Shown: in pieces, positions 16,022 through 24,326 of the stretch
Numbering within the stretch: position 1 is the stretch's first letter
Layout: each line of letters begins with the position of its first letter
NCBI RefSeq assembly: GCF_022836935.1
Contig: NZ_CP083239.1
Coordinates: forward strand, 3,610,001 to 3,674,000
Source of the DNA: Ancylobacter polymorphus
GTDB taxonomy: Bacteria > Pseudomonadota > Alphaproteobacteria > Rhizobiales > Xanthobacteraceae
Reading direction: 5' to 3'
Length of the DNA: 64,000 nucleotides
Notes under the pieces: model-generated
What the model saw: only the letters and a program-made list of their open reading frames with translations
Told to the model about the DNA's origin: nothing
The model's database searches: none
Made by a program: the position numbers and the translations under genes

Positions 16022-17182
16022 ATGCATGCCCCCGCCGCCTCCCGCCCCGTCAATATCGCCTCCATCGCCGCCGCGATTGCCGCCATCTCCGCCGTCGGCC
16101 TCGGCCTCGCTCTGTCGATCCCGCTGCTCGCCTTCGAGCTGCACGACCGCGGTGTTCCCTCCACCTGGATCGGCCTGAACACGGCGGTCGGTGGGCTCGC
16201 GACCATAGCATTGGCGCCGTTTCTGCCGAATCTGGTGCGCCGTCTCGGCGCCGGCCCGCTGCTGCTGGCGGCCATCCTCAGCGCCGCGATCAGCCTCATG
16301 GCCTTCAAGGTCACACCGTCCTTCGTGCTGTGGTTTCCGCTGCGCTTCATCTATGGCGCGGCGCTGTGCGTGCTGTTCGTGGTCAGCGAGTTCTGGATCA
16401 ACGCCGCCGCGCCGAGTGATCGGCGCGGGCTGGTCATCGGCATTTACGGCACGGTGCTGTCGATCGGCTTCGCCGGCGGCCCGGCCATCCTCAGCCTCGT
16501 CGGCACGCAGGGATGGGCGCCCTATCTGTGCGGCGCCGCTTTCTTCGGCCTCGCGGGCATTCCGGTGCTGATCGGTGCCTCCGGCGCCCCCGCCATCGAG
16601 AAGGAAAGCACCTCCGGCGGCGTATGGACACTGATGCGCATCGCCCCCGCCGCCACCCTCGCCGCCTTCATCTTCGGCGCCGTGGAAACCGGCATCATCA
16701 ATTTCCTGCCGCTCTACGGCCTTCGCCGCGGGCTCGATGCCGGCGATGCCGCCCTGCTGCTCACCATCGCCGAACTCGGCAATGTCGCGCTGCAGCTGCC
16801 GCTCGGCCTGCTCAGCGACAAGGTGGACCGGCGGCGCCTGCTGCTGGGCTGCGGCATTGTCAGCCTCGGTGGGGCCCTGCTTATTCCGTATCTCGCCATA
16901 GACAGCTGGACACTGTGGACCGTGGCCTTTCTGACCACGGGAATCGTCGCCGGCCTTTACACGGTCGGCCTGGCCTTACTCGGCGCCCGCTTTGACGGCG
17001 CCGCGCTCGCCACTGCCAATGCGGCCTTTGTGATGCTGTACTCCATCGGCCTCACCGTTGGCCCCACCGCGGTGGGCGGCGGCATGCAACTGATTGATCC
17101 GCACGGCTTTGCCTGGGTGATCGCCGCCTTCCTGGTGCTCTATGTGCTGGTGGTGGCAGGACAGATTTGGCGCGATCGCTGA
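16022..17182 (+). CDS. MFS transporter, 12-helix type (YcaD-like)
   Basis: The 386-residue protein has about twelve hydrophobic segments and a general MFS layout, with the central motif-A-like sequence PLGLLSDKVDRRRLLLGCG between helices 8 and 9. The N-terminal half includes ISAVGLGLALSIPLLAFELHDRGVPS, and RFIYGAALCVLFVVSEFWIN in helix 4, which recall the YcaD branch of sugar/aromatic-type transporters. Substrate and direction of transport are not evident. I recall an MFS gene beside rpmG in sinorhizobia as well, so the neighbourhood is conserved. The start is preceded by a perfect 16-base palindrome that may regulate it. Confidence 0.87.
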   Translation: MHAPAASRPVNIASIAAAIAAISAVGLGLALSIPLLAFELHDRGVPSTWIGLNTAVGGLATIALAPFLPNLVRRLGAGPLLLAAILSAAISLMAFKVTPSFVLWFPLRFIYGAALCVLFVVSEFWINAAAPSDRRGLVIGIYGTVLSIGFAGGPAILSLVGTQGWAPYLCGAAFFGLAGIPVLIGASGAPAIEKESTSGGVWTLMRIAPAATLAAFIFGAVETGIINFLPLYGLRRGLDAGDAALLLTIAELGNVALQLPLGLLSDKVDRRRLLLGCGIVSLGGALLIPYLAIDSWTLWTVAFLTTGIVAGLYTVGLALLGARFDGAALATANAAFVMLYSIGLTVGPTAVGGGMQLIDPHGFAWVIAAFLVLYVLVVAGQIWRDR

Positions 17183-17192
17183 CCACGCTTCC

Positions 17193-17221
17193 TTGACATT
17201 CACGCGCCGATCACGGATACG
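17193..17221 (+). promoter_or_regulatory. Candidate sigma-70 promoter for rpmG
   Basis: A perfect -35 box TTGACA (17193-17198) lies ten bases after the MFS stop, with GATACG (17216-17221) 17 bases further on as a weak -10. It predicts a leader of about 85 bases for rpmG, within which two hairpins can form (17234-17249 and 17268-17297). Confidence 0.45.
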
Positions 17222-17313
17222 GACGCGCAACGAGCGGCGGTTTTGCCGCGCGAACCCAATTTCTTCGGCGTGGCGGCCCCACGTTCGAGAGCCACGCTCC
17301 AGGAGACCCGGTC

Positions 17314-17481
17314 ATGGCCAAGGCAACGACCATCAAGATCAAGCTCGTGTCGAGCGCCGACACCGGCTTCTTTTACGTGACCAAGAAGAACTCGCGCACC
17401 ATGACCGACAAGCTGGTCGTGAAGAAGTACGACCCGGTGGCGCGCAAGCATGTCGAGTTCCGCGAAGGCAAGATCAAGTGA
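17314..17481 (+). CDS. rpmG: 50S ribosomal protein L33
   Basis: The 55-residue protein ([20 protein letters not shown]) is a full-length L33. It has no cysteines, so it is the zinc-independent form. L33 sits near the E site of the large subunit. The ribosome binding site AGGAG (17301-17305) is eight bases before the ATG and directly follows a seven-base-pair hairpin GCGTGGC/GCCACGC, which might tune its translation. A strong intrinsic terminator follows. It is separate from the large ribosomal cluster at the other end of the window, as is usual in alphaproteobacteria. Confidence 0.95.
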   Translation: MAKATTIKIKLVSSADTGFFYVTKKNSRTMTDKLVVKKYDPVARKHVEFREGKIK

Positions 17482-17505
17482 TCTGAGCCCATCGGCTTCT
17501 GACGC

Positions 17506-17531
17506 AAAAAGGCGCCGTTTGGCGCCTTTTT
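17506..17531 (+). terminator. Intrinsic terminator of rpmG
   Basis: Arms AAAAAGGCGCC (17506-17516) and GGCGCCTTTTT (17521-17531) pair perfectly over eleven bases around the loop GTTT and end in a T run, 24 bases after the rpmG stop. The symmetry means it could also serve divK transcripts coming from the right. Confidence 0.88.
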
Positions 17532-17846
17532 CTTTGCCGGAACATAGGGTTAGGCAAACTCGCTCACGTCAGGCGGCTCTGCGCGACGCGGCGGCGAGGG
17601 GCGACTCGTTCAATTCAAGAGCAGGTACCGGCGGAAAAGCGGGAATCGGCGAGCGGTGAACGGAGAGGCCATCCGTAGACACCGCCCGCCGACCAGACCC
17701 CACGGACCCAGGAGATGCGGCGGACCCGAGCACTCCGCAGGGCAAACGGATACCGAGGAAAAGCTAACCCAAACGCAGCCAAATGCAACGGGGTTTCGCC
17801 GCAGATTCGCCCCGGAGCGCCAAGCTCCGCGCGCCTGTGATACCGT
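17532..17846. other. Non-coding interval between rpmG and divK
   Basis: About 315 bases after the rpmG terminator hold no convincing gene. Short open frames on both strands have arginine- and proline-rich translations typical of chance frames in GC-rich DNA. In related genomes I recall a pleD gene lying between divK and rpmG; nothing resembling a response-regulator/GGDEF coding fragment is seen here. Confidence 0.6.
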
Positions 17847-18218
17847 TCAGGACACCGGAACGAACTGGCGCACGGTTTCAAGGAATTTGGCGACGGAAAT
17901 CGGCTTGGAAAGATAGGCCTCGCAGCCGCCTTCGCGAATGCGTTCCTCATCGCCCTTCATGGCGAAGGCGGTGACGGCGATAACCGGAATGGCCTTGAGT
18001 TCTGGATCCGCCTTCAGCGCGCGAGTGACATCGAGGCCTGAAACCTCAGGGAGCTGAATGTCCATCAGGATGAGGTCCGGCCGATGGCGGCGCGCGAGAT
18101 CGAGGGCCTCCACGCCATTTCGCGTACCGACCGTGATATAGCCATGAGCTTCGAGCAGATCGTTGAAGAGCTTCATATTGAGCTCATTGTCCTCAACGAT
18201 CAGAACGGTCTTGGGCAT
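17847..18218 (-). CDS. divK: Single-domain response regulator DivK
   Basis: This 123-residue stand-alone receiver domain controls cell-cycle and polarity signalling through DivJ/PleC and the CckA-CtrA pathway in alphaproteobacteria. The acidic pocket E9-D10, phosphoacceptor D53 (LILMDIQLP), T83 and K105 (LSKPIS) are all present, and there is no output domain. The start [16 protein letters not shown] was chosen over an upstream ATG because it is the exact N-terminus of the family. It is divergent from DUF3572 and dinB across 106 bases. pleD, often the next gene in the operon, is missing here. Confidence 0.92.
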   Translation of the reverse strand: MPKTVLIVEDNELNMKLFNDLLEAHGYITVGTRNGVEALDLARRHRPDLILMDIQLPEVSGLDVTRALKADPELKAIPVIAVTAFAMKGDEERIREGGCEAYLSKPISVAKFLETVRQFVPVS

Positions 18219-18324
18219 CGGTCGACTGTCCCCGTAACGACGGCACGCCAGGCAAGCCGGAATCACTCACCCTTCCGCCGGTCGATGCGCTAGCTTTACC
18301 CACCCATTCCTTACGGAACCGGAA

Positions 18325-18627
18325 ATGAAACGCCGCAACTCCCGCCCCCCTTCCCAGATCAACGCAGCCCGGCAGGTGGCGCTTGGCGCCCTCGCCTTTC
18401 TTGCCGGCGATCCCGAGCGCATCGGACCGTTTCTGGCGGAGAGCGGACTGTCGCCGGCTGATCTGCGTGGCGTCGCTGGCTCGGCTGCCTTCCATGTCGC
18501 CCTGCTCGACTACCTCATCAACCGGCAGGATTTGCTCATCGTTTATGCCGGCGAGGCGGAAATCGACCCCGGTCATGTGGTGGCGGCGCGCGAGATCCTC
18601 TTCCACGCCGATATAAGCGAGGACTGA
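18325..18627 (+). CDS. DUF3572 family protein
   Basis: A 100-residue soluble helical protein of the DUF3572 family, recognised from ALAFLAGDPERIGPFLAESG followed by LSPADLRGVA. Its function is unknown. It has a basic N-terminus and no membrane segment or metal motif. It lies between divK (divergent) and dinB (co-directional, 22 bases downstream), an arrangement I recall from sinorhizobia, so it probably shares a transcript with dinB. Confidence 0.82.
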   Translation: MKRRNSRPPSQINAARQVALGALAFLAGDPERIGPFLAESGLSPADLRGVAGSAAFHVALLDYLINRQDLLIVYAGEAEIDPGHVVAAREILFHADISED

Positions 18628-18649
18628 GGAACCACACGGAGTTCGGGCG

Positions 18650-20020
18650 ATGGCGCGTCTGCCGGCCTTCTGCCGTGACTGCCTTACCGACGCGGGCGAG
18701 GAGAGGCGCTGCACGCATTGTGGCAGCCCGCGCCTCCTGCGCCATGCCGAACTCGACACGCTGCACGTCGCCCATATCGACTGCGACGCCTTCTACGCCT
18801 CGGTGGAGAAGCGCGACGATCCGGCGCTGCGCGACGTTCCCGTCATCATCGGCGGCGGCAAGCGGGGCGTCGTCTCGACCGCCTGCTATCTCGCCCGGGT
18901 GAAAGGCGTGCGCTCGGCCATGCCGATGTTCAAGGCGCTCGCCCTGTGCCCGGAAGCCACGGTCATCAAGCCCAACATGGCGAAATATGTCGCGGTAGGG
19001 CGGCAGATTCGCGAGCGGTTCCTGCGGCTCACCCCCCTGGTCGAGCCGCTCTCGATTGACGAGGCCTTTCTCGACCTCGCCGGCACCGAACTTCTGCATG
19101 GGGAGAGCCCGGCACGGGCGCTCGCCCGGCTGGCCCGTTCGGTCGAGACGGAAATCGGTGTCACCATCTCCGTCGGCCTCGCGCCGAACAAGTTCCTCGC
19201 AAAGATGGCCTCGGAACTCGACAAGCCGCGCGGCTTCGCGGTGATCGGGGCACAGGAGGCCGTGGCTTTCCTCGCGGAGCGGAGTGTCGGCGCAATCTGG
19301 GGGGTGGGCAAGGCAACGCAGGAGCGGCTTGCCCGCGAAGGCTACCGCACCATTGCCGACCTGCAGGCGGCCGACGATACCACCCTCGTCCGTCGCTTCG
19401 GCAATGAGGGGCTGCGCCTATGGCGGCTGGCGCGCGGCATCGATACGCGCTCCGTCAACCCCGAGCGCGAGACCAAAAGCGTGTCGACGGAAACCACATT
19501 CGACAGCGACATTGCCGACTATCGCACGCTGGAGCAGGAACTCTACCGTCTCACCCGCAAGCTCTCGGACCGGCTGAAGGCCGCGGACCTCGCCGGCCGC
19601 ACGGTCACTCTGAAGCTGAAGACCGCCGATTTCCGGCTGATAACCCGCGCCCGCTCGCTGGAGGACCCAACCCGCCTCGCCCACCGCATCTTTGACCATG
19701 CTCGTGAGCTGCTGGCCCGCGAAACCGATGGGCGACGCTTCAGACTTATCGGCGTGGGCGTCTCGGAACTCGCTGACCCGGCCTTGGCCGACCCCGCCGA
19801 CCTCATCGACACCTCGGCGACAAAGCGGGGCCTTGCAGAACTGGCGACGGACTCGCTGCGCGCCCGCTTCGGCAAAGCGATCATCGACCGCGGCATCGCC
19901 CTCGACGCGCCGAAGCGGCGCGAGCCTGAGCAGCCCCACCGCAACCGGCCGGATGACGAAGGGGCGGCCGATACACCTACTTCGCGCAATCTTCCTTCGG
20001 GAGCGACTCGTAGGAAATGA
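18650..20020 (+). CDS. dinB: DNA polymerase IV (Y-family) DinB
   Basis: DinB copies damaged templates with low fidelity. The 456-residue protein has the palm acidic residues in DCDAFYASVEK and SIDEAFLDLAG, fingers with KRGVVSTACYLARVKG, a helix-hairpin-helix region (GVGKATQERLAREG) and the little-finger domain. Before the usual start it has a 33-residue extension with CRDC and CTHC pairs, a possible zinc ribbon seen in rhizobial DinB proteins. No clear C-terminal beta-clamp motif was identified. The last 44 bases overlap, in the opposite direction, the 3' end of eipB, so the tail after about residue 425 may be poorly conserved. Confidence 0.93.
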   Translation: MARLPAFCRDCLTDAGEERRCTHCGSPRLLRHAELDTLHVAHIDCDAFYASVEKRDDPALRDVPVIIGGGKRGVVSTACYLARVKGVRSAMPMFKALALCPEATVIKPNMAKYVAVGRQIRERFLRLTPLVEPLSIDEAFLDLAGTELLHGESPARALARLARSVETEIGVTISVGLAPNKFLAKMASELDKPRGFAVIGAQEAVAFLAERSVGAIWGVGKATQERLAREGYRTIADLQAADDTTLVRRFGNEGLRLWRLARGIDTRSVNPERETKSVSTETTFDSDIADYRTLEQELYRLTRKLSDRLKAADLAGRTVTLKLKTADFRLITRARSLEDPTRLAHRIFDHARELLARETDGRRFRLIGVGVSELADPALADPADLIDTSATKRGLAELATDSLRARFGKAIIDRGIALDAPKRREPEQPHRNRPDDEGAADTPTSRNLPSGATRRK

Positions 20021-20795
20021 GGGTGCCGTTCAGCGCGAACTCGCCATAGTCGAGCTTCAGCTTGCGGCTCACGCCATTGTCGAACATGTCGAAGCTGATG
20101 ACATAATCGGGCGTCTCGTTGCTGCCGCCTCGCTCATAATAGCTGATCGTCACCGGGAAGCGCGCCCGCCCGGCGAGATCGCCTGCCGTCGCGGCTTCTT
20201 CCAGGCCCTTGGCGTCGCGCGTCTCGCGACCGATCACGGCCAGCGTGTCATAGACCTTCTTGGCATCGGGCGAGCCGTCGAAAACAGGCGCTTCGACGAT
20301 CGCCTCCCCGCTCTGCGCACTGCCGATAAGGCGGAGAACATGCTGGGTCGGCAGCAGCACGTTCTCGCCGAGCGTCACCGTCTGCGCCTCCGGCTTGGTA
20401 GCCGTCACCGTCAATGCGCCGTCCTTGCGCTCGGCGACGCCGTCCGCCTCTTCGGTGGTCTCGCCATTGATGCGGTTGGAGACGCGGAAGCGATAGGACT
20501 TGCCGTCGCCCTCTTCCCACGTTGCCGTCGAAACCGCGCTGTTGACCCGGCCCCCTTCTGTCGCCAACTGGGTATCCTGCCGCAGCTGGACCGAATAGCC
20601 GGCGCAGGCGCTGCCGCGCATCTCATAAACGATGCGCCCCTCGGCCCCATTAATGCGGGTGCCGGACTTGGTCGCGTCGAGCGAGACCGCATAGGTGGCC
20701 CGGTGCGGCGACAGCTGGATCGCCATTGCCGGCAGAGCGGACGCTCCCAGTAACAGCGCGGCGAAGGCAGAGCGGCGAAAACAGGCAGACGGCAT
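19977..20795 (-). CDS. eipB: Cell-envelope integrity protein EipB (DUF1849)
   Basis: EipB is a periplasmic beta-spiral protein needed for envelope integrity in Brucella. The 272-residue protein begins with a signal peptide (MPSACFRRSAFAALLLGASA, cleavage after AMA) and continues HRATYAVSLDATKSGTRING. Two cysteines, in GSACAGYS and in the last residues KEDCAK, match the disulfide described in the family. The start was set here because GAGGAG lies ten bases upstream; an ATG eight codons earlier (20819) is possible but has no good ribosome binding site. It is divergent from ridA and its 3' end overlaps dinB. Confidence 0.87.
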   Translation of the reverse strand: MPSACFRRSAFAALLLGASALPAMAIQLSPHRATYAVSLDATKSGTRINGAEGRIVYEMRGSACAGYSVQLRQDTQLATEGGRVNSAVSTATWEEGDGKSYRFRVSNRINGETTEEADGVAERKDGALTVTATKPEAQTVTLGENVLLPTQHVLRLIGSAQSGEAIVEAPVFDGSPDAKKVYDTLAVIGRETRDAKGLEEAATAGDLAGRARFPVTISYYERGGSNETPDYVISFDMFDNGVSRKLKLDYGEFALNGTLISYESLPKEDCAK

Positions 20796-20952
20796 AGGTA
20801 ATGGGCTCCTCACGGACATCAGTCGCAGCTTGCGAATGGCGAACCGATCCGCCAAACATGCCCCATCGAAGATGGCAATTGCAGGTCGGTTGCCGCTCAT
20901 TGGCCGTCGCATGCCGAGACGGGCAGCGCACCCACGATAGCAGGAGAACTCC

Positions 20953-21414
20953 ATGACCGGAACGGTTGAGGCCAAGCTCGCGGCCCTGGGCATTACCATC
21001 CCCGCGGCCAGCGCCCCGGCGGCGAACTATGTGCCCTTCGTCACCAGCGGCAACCAGCTCTGGATTTCCGGCCAAATCTCGATGGCCAATGGCAGCTTCA
21101 TGACCGGCAAGCTTGCCGGCGAGGGTGACATCGAGGCCGGCCGCGCCGCCGCCCGCCAATGCGCCATCAACCTCATCGCCCAGATCAAGGCGGCGCTCGG
21201 CGATCTCGACCGGGTGAAGCGGGTGGTAAAGCTGGTCGGCTTCGTCAACTCCTCACCCGACTTCACCGATCAGCCGAAAGTGGTGAATGGCTGCTCCGAT
21301 CTGTTTGTGGAAGTGTTTGGCGATGCTGGCCGGCATGCGCGCTCGGCCGTGGGCGTGGCGCAACTACCCTTCAATGTCAGTGTCGAAGTCGAGGCCGTGA
21401 TCGAATTCGCCTGA
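20953..21414 (+). CDS. RidA family protein (YjgF/YER057c/UK114)
   Basis: RidA proteins deaminate reactive enamine/imine intermediates made by pyridoxal-phosphate enzymes. This 153-residue member belongs to the longer subgroup. It shows PFVTSGNQLWISGQI near the N-terminus, the central GDLDRVKRVVKLVGFVN, and the arginine of HARSAVGVAQLPFNVSVEVEAV, equivalent to the conserved substrate-binding arginine. It is cytoplasmic. The ribosome binding site AGGAG is seven bases before the ATG. The next gene, a phosphodiesterase, starts eight bases after the stop, so the two are probably co-transcribed. Confidence 0.88.
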   Translation: MTGTVEAKLAALGITIPAASAPAANYVPFVTSGNQLWISGQISMANGSFMTGKLAGEGDIEAGRAAARQCAINLIAQIKAALGDLDRVKRVVKLVGFVNSSPDFTDQPKVVNGCSDLFVEVFGDAGRHARSAVGVAQLPFNVSVEVEAVIEFA

Positions 21415-21422
21415 GGCACGCC

Positions 21423-22190
21423 ATGGCTCCGAACATTTCCGCCGCCGATGCGCCGGCCTGGCTCACCGCCCGGCCGATCGCCCACCGCGCGCTGCATGAT
21501 GCAGTGCGCGGTGTGATTGAGAACACGCCCTCGGCGGTCGATGCCGCGGTGGCGCGCGACTATGCGATCGAAGTGGACATCCAGCTCTCCGCCGATGGCG
21601 AAGCCATGGTGTTCCATGACGACACGCTGGAGCGTCTGACCTTGGCGGAAGGGCCGGCCAACGCCCTCACCGCTGGGGAGTTGAAGGCGGTGGAGATGCG
21701 CGGCACGGCCGACCGGATGATGACGCTGACGGAGCTGCTCACCCGCGTCGGCGGCCGCGTGCCGCTCATCATCGAACTGAAAAGCCATTTCGACGGCAAC
21801 ACCGCCATCGCCGCCCGCGCCGTTGCAATCCTCGCCGGCTATGACGGTCCAGCGGCGCTCATGTCCTTCGATCCCGACCTCGTCGCCGCGGTGCGGGGGC
21901 TCGCGCTGGATATTCCGCGCGGCATCACTATGGAGCACCGCTACGACGACCCGGAATGGGAGATGCTCAGCCATGAGACCAAGCATGAATGGGGCAACCT
22001 GCTGCACCTGCCGCGCACGCAGCCCGACTTCATCGCCCATTATGTGAAGGAACTGCCGTCAGCCGCCGTCGACGCCGCCCGCCGGCAGCGCCCCATGCCG
22101 CTGCTGACCTGGACCGTGCGAACGGAGGAGGACCGGGCGACCGCCGCCCGCCATGCCGACCAGATGATTTTCGAGGGTTTCCTGCCCTGA
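21423..22190 (+). CDS. Glycerophosphodiester phosphodiesterase family protein
   Basis: This 255-residue TIM-barrel enzyme should release glycerol 3-phosphate from a glycerophosphodiester. The active-site pair is seen as IAHRAL near residue 20 (HR), with ENTPSA, EVDIQLSADGEAMVFHD (acidic and histidine ligands) and LIIELKSH. There is no signal peptide, so it is cytoplasmic. The start MAPNISAADAPAWL was chosen because it follows ridA directly; the frame upstream runs antisense-like through ridA. The relevance of the pairing with ridA is not known. Confidence 0.89.
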   Translation: MAPNISAADAPAWLTARPIAHRALHDAVRGVIENTPSAVDAAVARDYAIEVDIQLSADGEAMVFHDDTLERLTLAEGPANALTAGELKAVEMRGTADRMMTLTELLTRVGGRVPLIIELKSHFDGNTAIAARAVAILAGYDGPAALMSFDPDLVAAVRGLALDIPRGITMEHRYDDPEWEMLSHETKHEWGNLLHLPRTQPDFIAHYVKELPSAAVDAARRQRPMPLLTWTVRTEEDRATAARHADQMIFEGFLP

Positions 22191-22303
22191 GCCGGGAACA
22201 CCGCTTCCCGATCGCGTGAGCGCTCTTGCTGTTCCCACCGGGTGCGGCGCAAAATGGCGTTCGTGTGCCCCCCTGCGCCGCCCTTTTCGCGAGCCCCAGC
22301 TGA

Positions 22304-23512
22304 ATGTCCGACGAAACGTTCCGCCTGCGCGTCGAGAGCGAAATCCGCACGCTCCCCGCCGACGCCTGGGATGCCTGCGCGACCGTTTCAACCTCCTGCG
22401 TCGAATCAAAATCCGCGCTTAACCCTTTCGTCAGCCACGCTTTCCTCTCGGCGCTGGAGGAATCCGGCTCCGTCGGCGCGTCCGCCGGCTGGCTGCCGCA
22501 GCATCTCGTTCTGGAGGGGGAAGACGGCGAGGTGCTGGGTGTCTGTCCGGCCTATCTCAAGTCGCACTCGCAGGGTGAATATGTCTTCGACCATGGCTGG
22601 GCCGAGGCTTATGAGCGGGCGGGCGGGCGCTATTACCCCAAGCTGCAGGTGAGCGTGCCTTTCACCCCCGCCACCGGACCGCGCCTGCTCGCGGGCAGCG
22701 GCCCGCAGGCCGAGACGGTGCGGCAGGCACTTGCGGCCGGGCTGGTGGCGCTCGCGAAGCTGCGCAAGGTGTCCTCGGTGCATACCACCTTCCTCACCGA
22801 GCCGGACGCGGGAGCACTGCAAGCGGAAGGTTTCCTGCCGCGCATGGACCAGCAGTTCCACTGGCGCAATGAGGGCTATGCCGATTTCGAGGCGTTCCTG
22901 AACGCCCTCGCCTCGCGCAAGCGGAAGCAGATCCGTCGCGAGCGCCGGGAAGCGCTGGAGAACGGCATCACTGTTCACTGGCTCACCGGCTCGGACCTGA
23001 CCGAGGATGTCTGGGATGCCTTCTTCGACTTCTACATGGAGACCGGCGCGCGCAAATGGGGGCGGCCCTACCTCAACCGCGCCTTCTATTCGCTGATTGG
23101 CGAACGAATGCCCGAGCGCATTCTGCTCGTCATGGCCAAGCGCGCCGGGCGCTGGATCGCCGGGGCCATCAACTTCATCGGCCCTGACACGCTCTATGGC
23201 CGGCATTGGGGCGCCATCGAGCATCACCCCTTCCTGCATTTCGAGGTCTGCTACCATCAGGCCATCGACTACGCGATCGCGCACGGGCTGCGGACGGTGG
23301 AAGCCGGCGCGCAGGGTGAGCACAAGCTGGCGCGCGGCTATATGCCGGTTATCACCCGCTCGGCTCACTACATCGCCGATGCGCAGTTCCGCGCCGCCGT
23401 CGCCCACTATCTCGACCGCGAACGCCGTTATGTGGCTGAGGCCGGCGCCGAACTCAGCGAACTCGGTCCCTTTCGTCAGCAGGTCGTCGCCGATGCGAAC
23501 GGTGAGCCTTGA
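22304..23512 (+). CDS. GNAT family protein with FemAB-like fold (DUF482/PF04339)
   Basis: The 402-residue protein fits the family once called DUF482, related to FemAB peptidyltransferases and GNAT acetyltransferases. Typical segments are NPFVSHAFLSALEESGSVG near the start, KSHSQGEYVFDHGWAEAY, LASRKRKQIRRERREALE in the centre, and EAGAQGEHKLARGYMPV late. A named role in peptidoglycan synthesis has been suggested for the family but not established. It is soluble. It lies 113 bases after the phosphodiesterase and 48 bases before the HIT gene. Confidence 0.85.
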   Translation: MSDETFRLRVESEIRTLPADAWDACATVSTSCVESKSALNPFVSHAFLSALEESGSVGASAGWLPQHLVLEGEDGEVLGVCPAYLKSHSQGEYVFDHGWAEAYERAGGRYYPKLQVSVPFTPATGPRLLAGSGPQAETVRQALAAGLVALAKLRKVSSVHTTFLTEPDAGALQAEGFLPRMDQQFHWRNEGYADFEAFLNALASRKRKQIRRERREALENGITVHWLTGSDLTEDVWDAFFDFYMETGARKWGRPYLNRAFYSLIGERMPERILLVMAKRAGRWIAGAINFIGPDTLYGRHWGAIEHHPFLHFEVCYHQAIDYAIAHGLRTVEAGAQGEHKLARGYMPVITRSAHYIADAQFRAAVAHYLDRERRYVAEAGAELSELGPFRQQVVADANGEP

Positions 23513-23560
23513 CCGGCTCACGCGAGCTTGCGATCAGATCAGGCCGACAGGGAGGAACCC

Positions 23561-23983
23561 ATGGCCTATGATCCCGGCAATATCTTCGCGATGATCCTGC
23601 GCGGTGAGATTCCCGCTCACAAGATTTATGAGGACGAGCGCGTGCTTGCCTTCCTCGACATCATGCCGCGGGCCGCCGGCCATGCGCTGGTTATTCCGAA
23701 GGCGCCGGCGCGCAATCTGCTGGATGTCGAACCGGGTGACCTGGCGGCCGTGATGGCCGTGGCGCAGCGCGTCGCGCAGGCGCAGATGCAGGTATTCAAT
23801 GCCGAGGGCATCACCGTCACCCAGCACAATGAGAAGGCCGGCGGACAGGAAGTGTTCCACCTGCATGTCCATGTCATCCCGCGCCATGCCGGGATCGACC
23901 TGCGCCCGCCACTCACCTACAAGGAAACGCCGGAGCTGCTGGCGCAGCAGGCGGCGCAGCTGAAAGCCGCCCTTACGGGCTGA
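23561..23983 (+). CDS. HIT family nucleotide-binding protein
   Basis: A 140-residue histidine-triad protein. The catalytic motif is HLHVHVIPRH, with the family's FAMILRGEIPAHKIYEDE near the N-terminus. HIT enzymes hydrolyse AMP-lysine-type or dinucleoside substrates; the physiological substrate of this bacterial group is not clear. The start follows GGAGG at seven bases. The stop is convergent with azlD, ten bases away (23983 and 23973 overlap by eleven bases at their coding ends), so the two messages overlap. Confidence 0.92.
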   Translation: MAYDPGNIFAMILRGEIPAHKIYEDERVLAFLDIMPRAAGHALVIPKAPARNLLDVEPGDLAAVMAVAQRVAQAQMQVFNAEGITVTQHNEKAGGQEVFHLHVHVIPRHAGIDLRPPLTYKETPELLAQQAAQLKAALTG

Positions 23984-24326
23984 TCCCCAGCCACCAGGCG
24001 CCAACCACAAGCACCGCCTCGGCAGTCAGCACACCGGCGAGCACGGAGCGTCGCAGGGCGAGGAAGCCGGCGATGCCGCTCGCCACGGCGCCGATACGCA
24101 GGCTGAGCGGCAGGGCGACCAGCGCGCCGCTCGGCACCAGCAGCAGCCGCGCCACCACCGCTGCCAGCAGCGCCGTCGCGACCGCATGGACCCATTGCAT
24201 CCATAGACTGCCGGGGTCGATGCGCCGGCCGAAAAGCACGCCGAGCACCCGCCAGACTTCGTTCGGCAGGAAGCCGAAGAAGATCACCACCAGCATGGCG
24301 CCGAGTTCGGTCGAGTAAAGGTTCAT
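23973..24326 (-). CDS. azlD: AzlD domain protein, small subunit of a branched-chain amino acid exporter
   Basis: The 117-residue protein has four hydrophobic helices and matches AzlD, which with AzlC exports branched-chain amino acids or analogues. Its start ATG overlaps the azlC stop by four bases (ATGA), the usual sign of coupled translation of two subunits made in fixed ratio. The ending AEAVLVVGAWWLGISP is hydrophobic. Its last eleven bases overlap the HIT gene on the other strand. No Lrp- or LysR-type regulator is next to the pair. Confidence 0.85.
   Translation of the reverse strand: MNLYSTELGAMLVVIFFGFLPNEVWRVLGVLFGRRIDPGSLWMQWVHAVATALLAAVVARLLLVPSGALVALPLSLRIGAVASGIAGFLALRRSVLAGVLTAEAVLVVGAWWLGISP

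Noticed and set aside
17656..17916. Small frame in the rpmG-divK gap
   Set aside because: It runs into divK on the other strand, has proline- and arginine-rich translation and no ribosome binding site.
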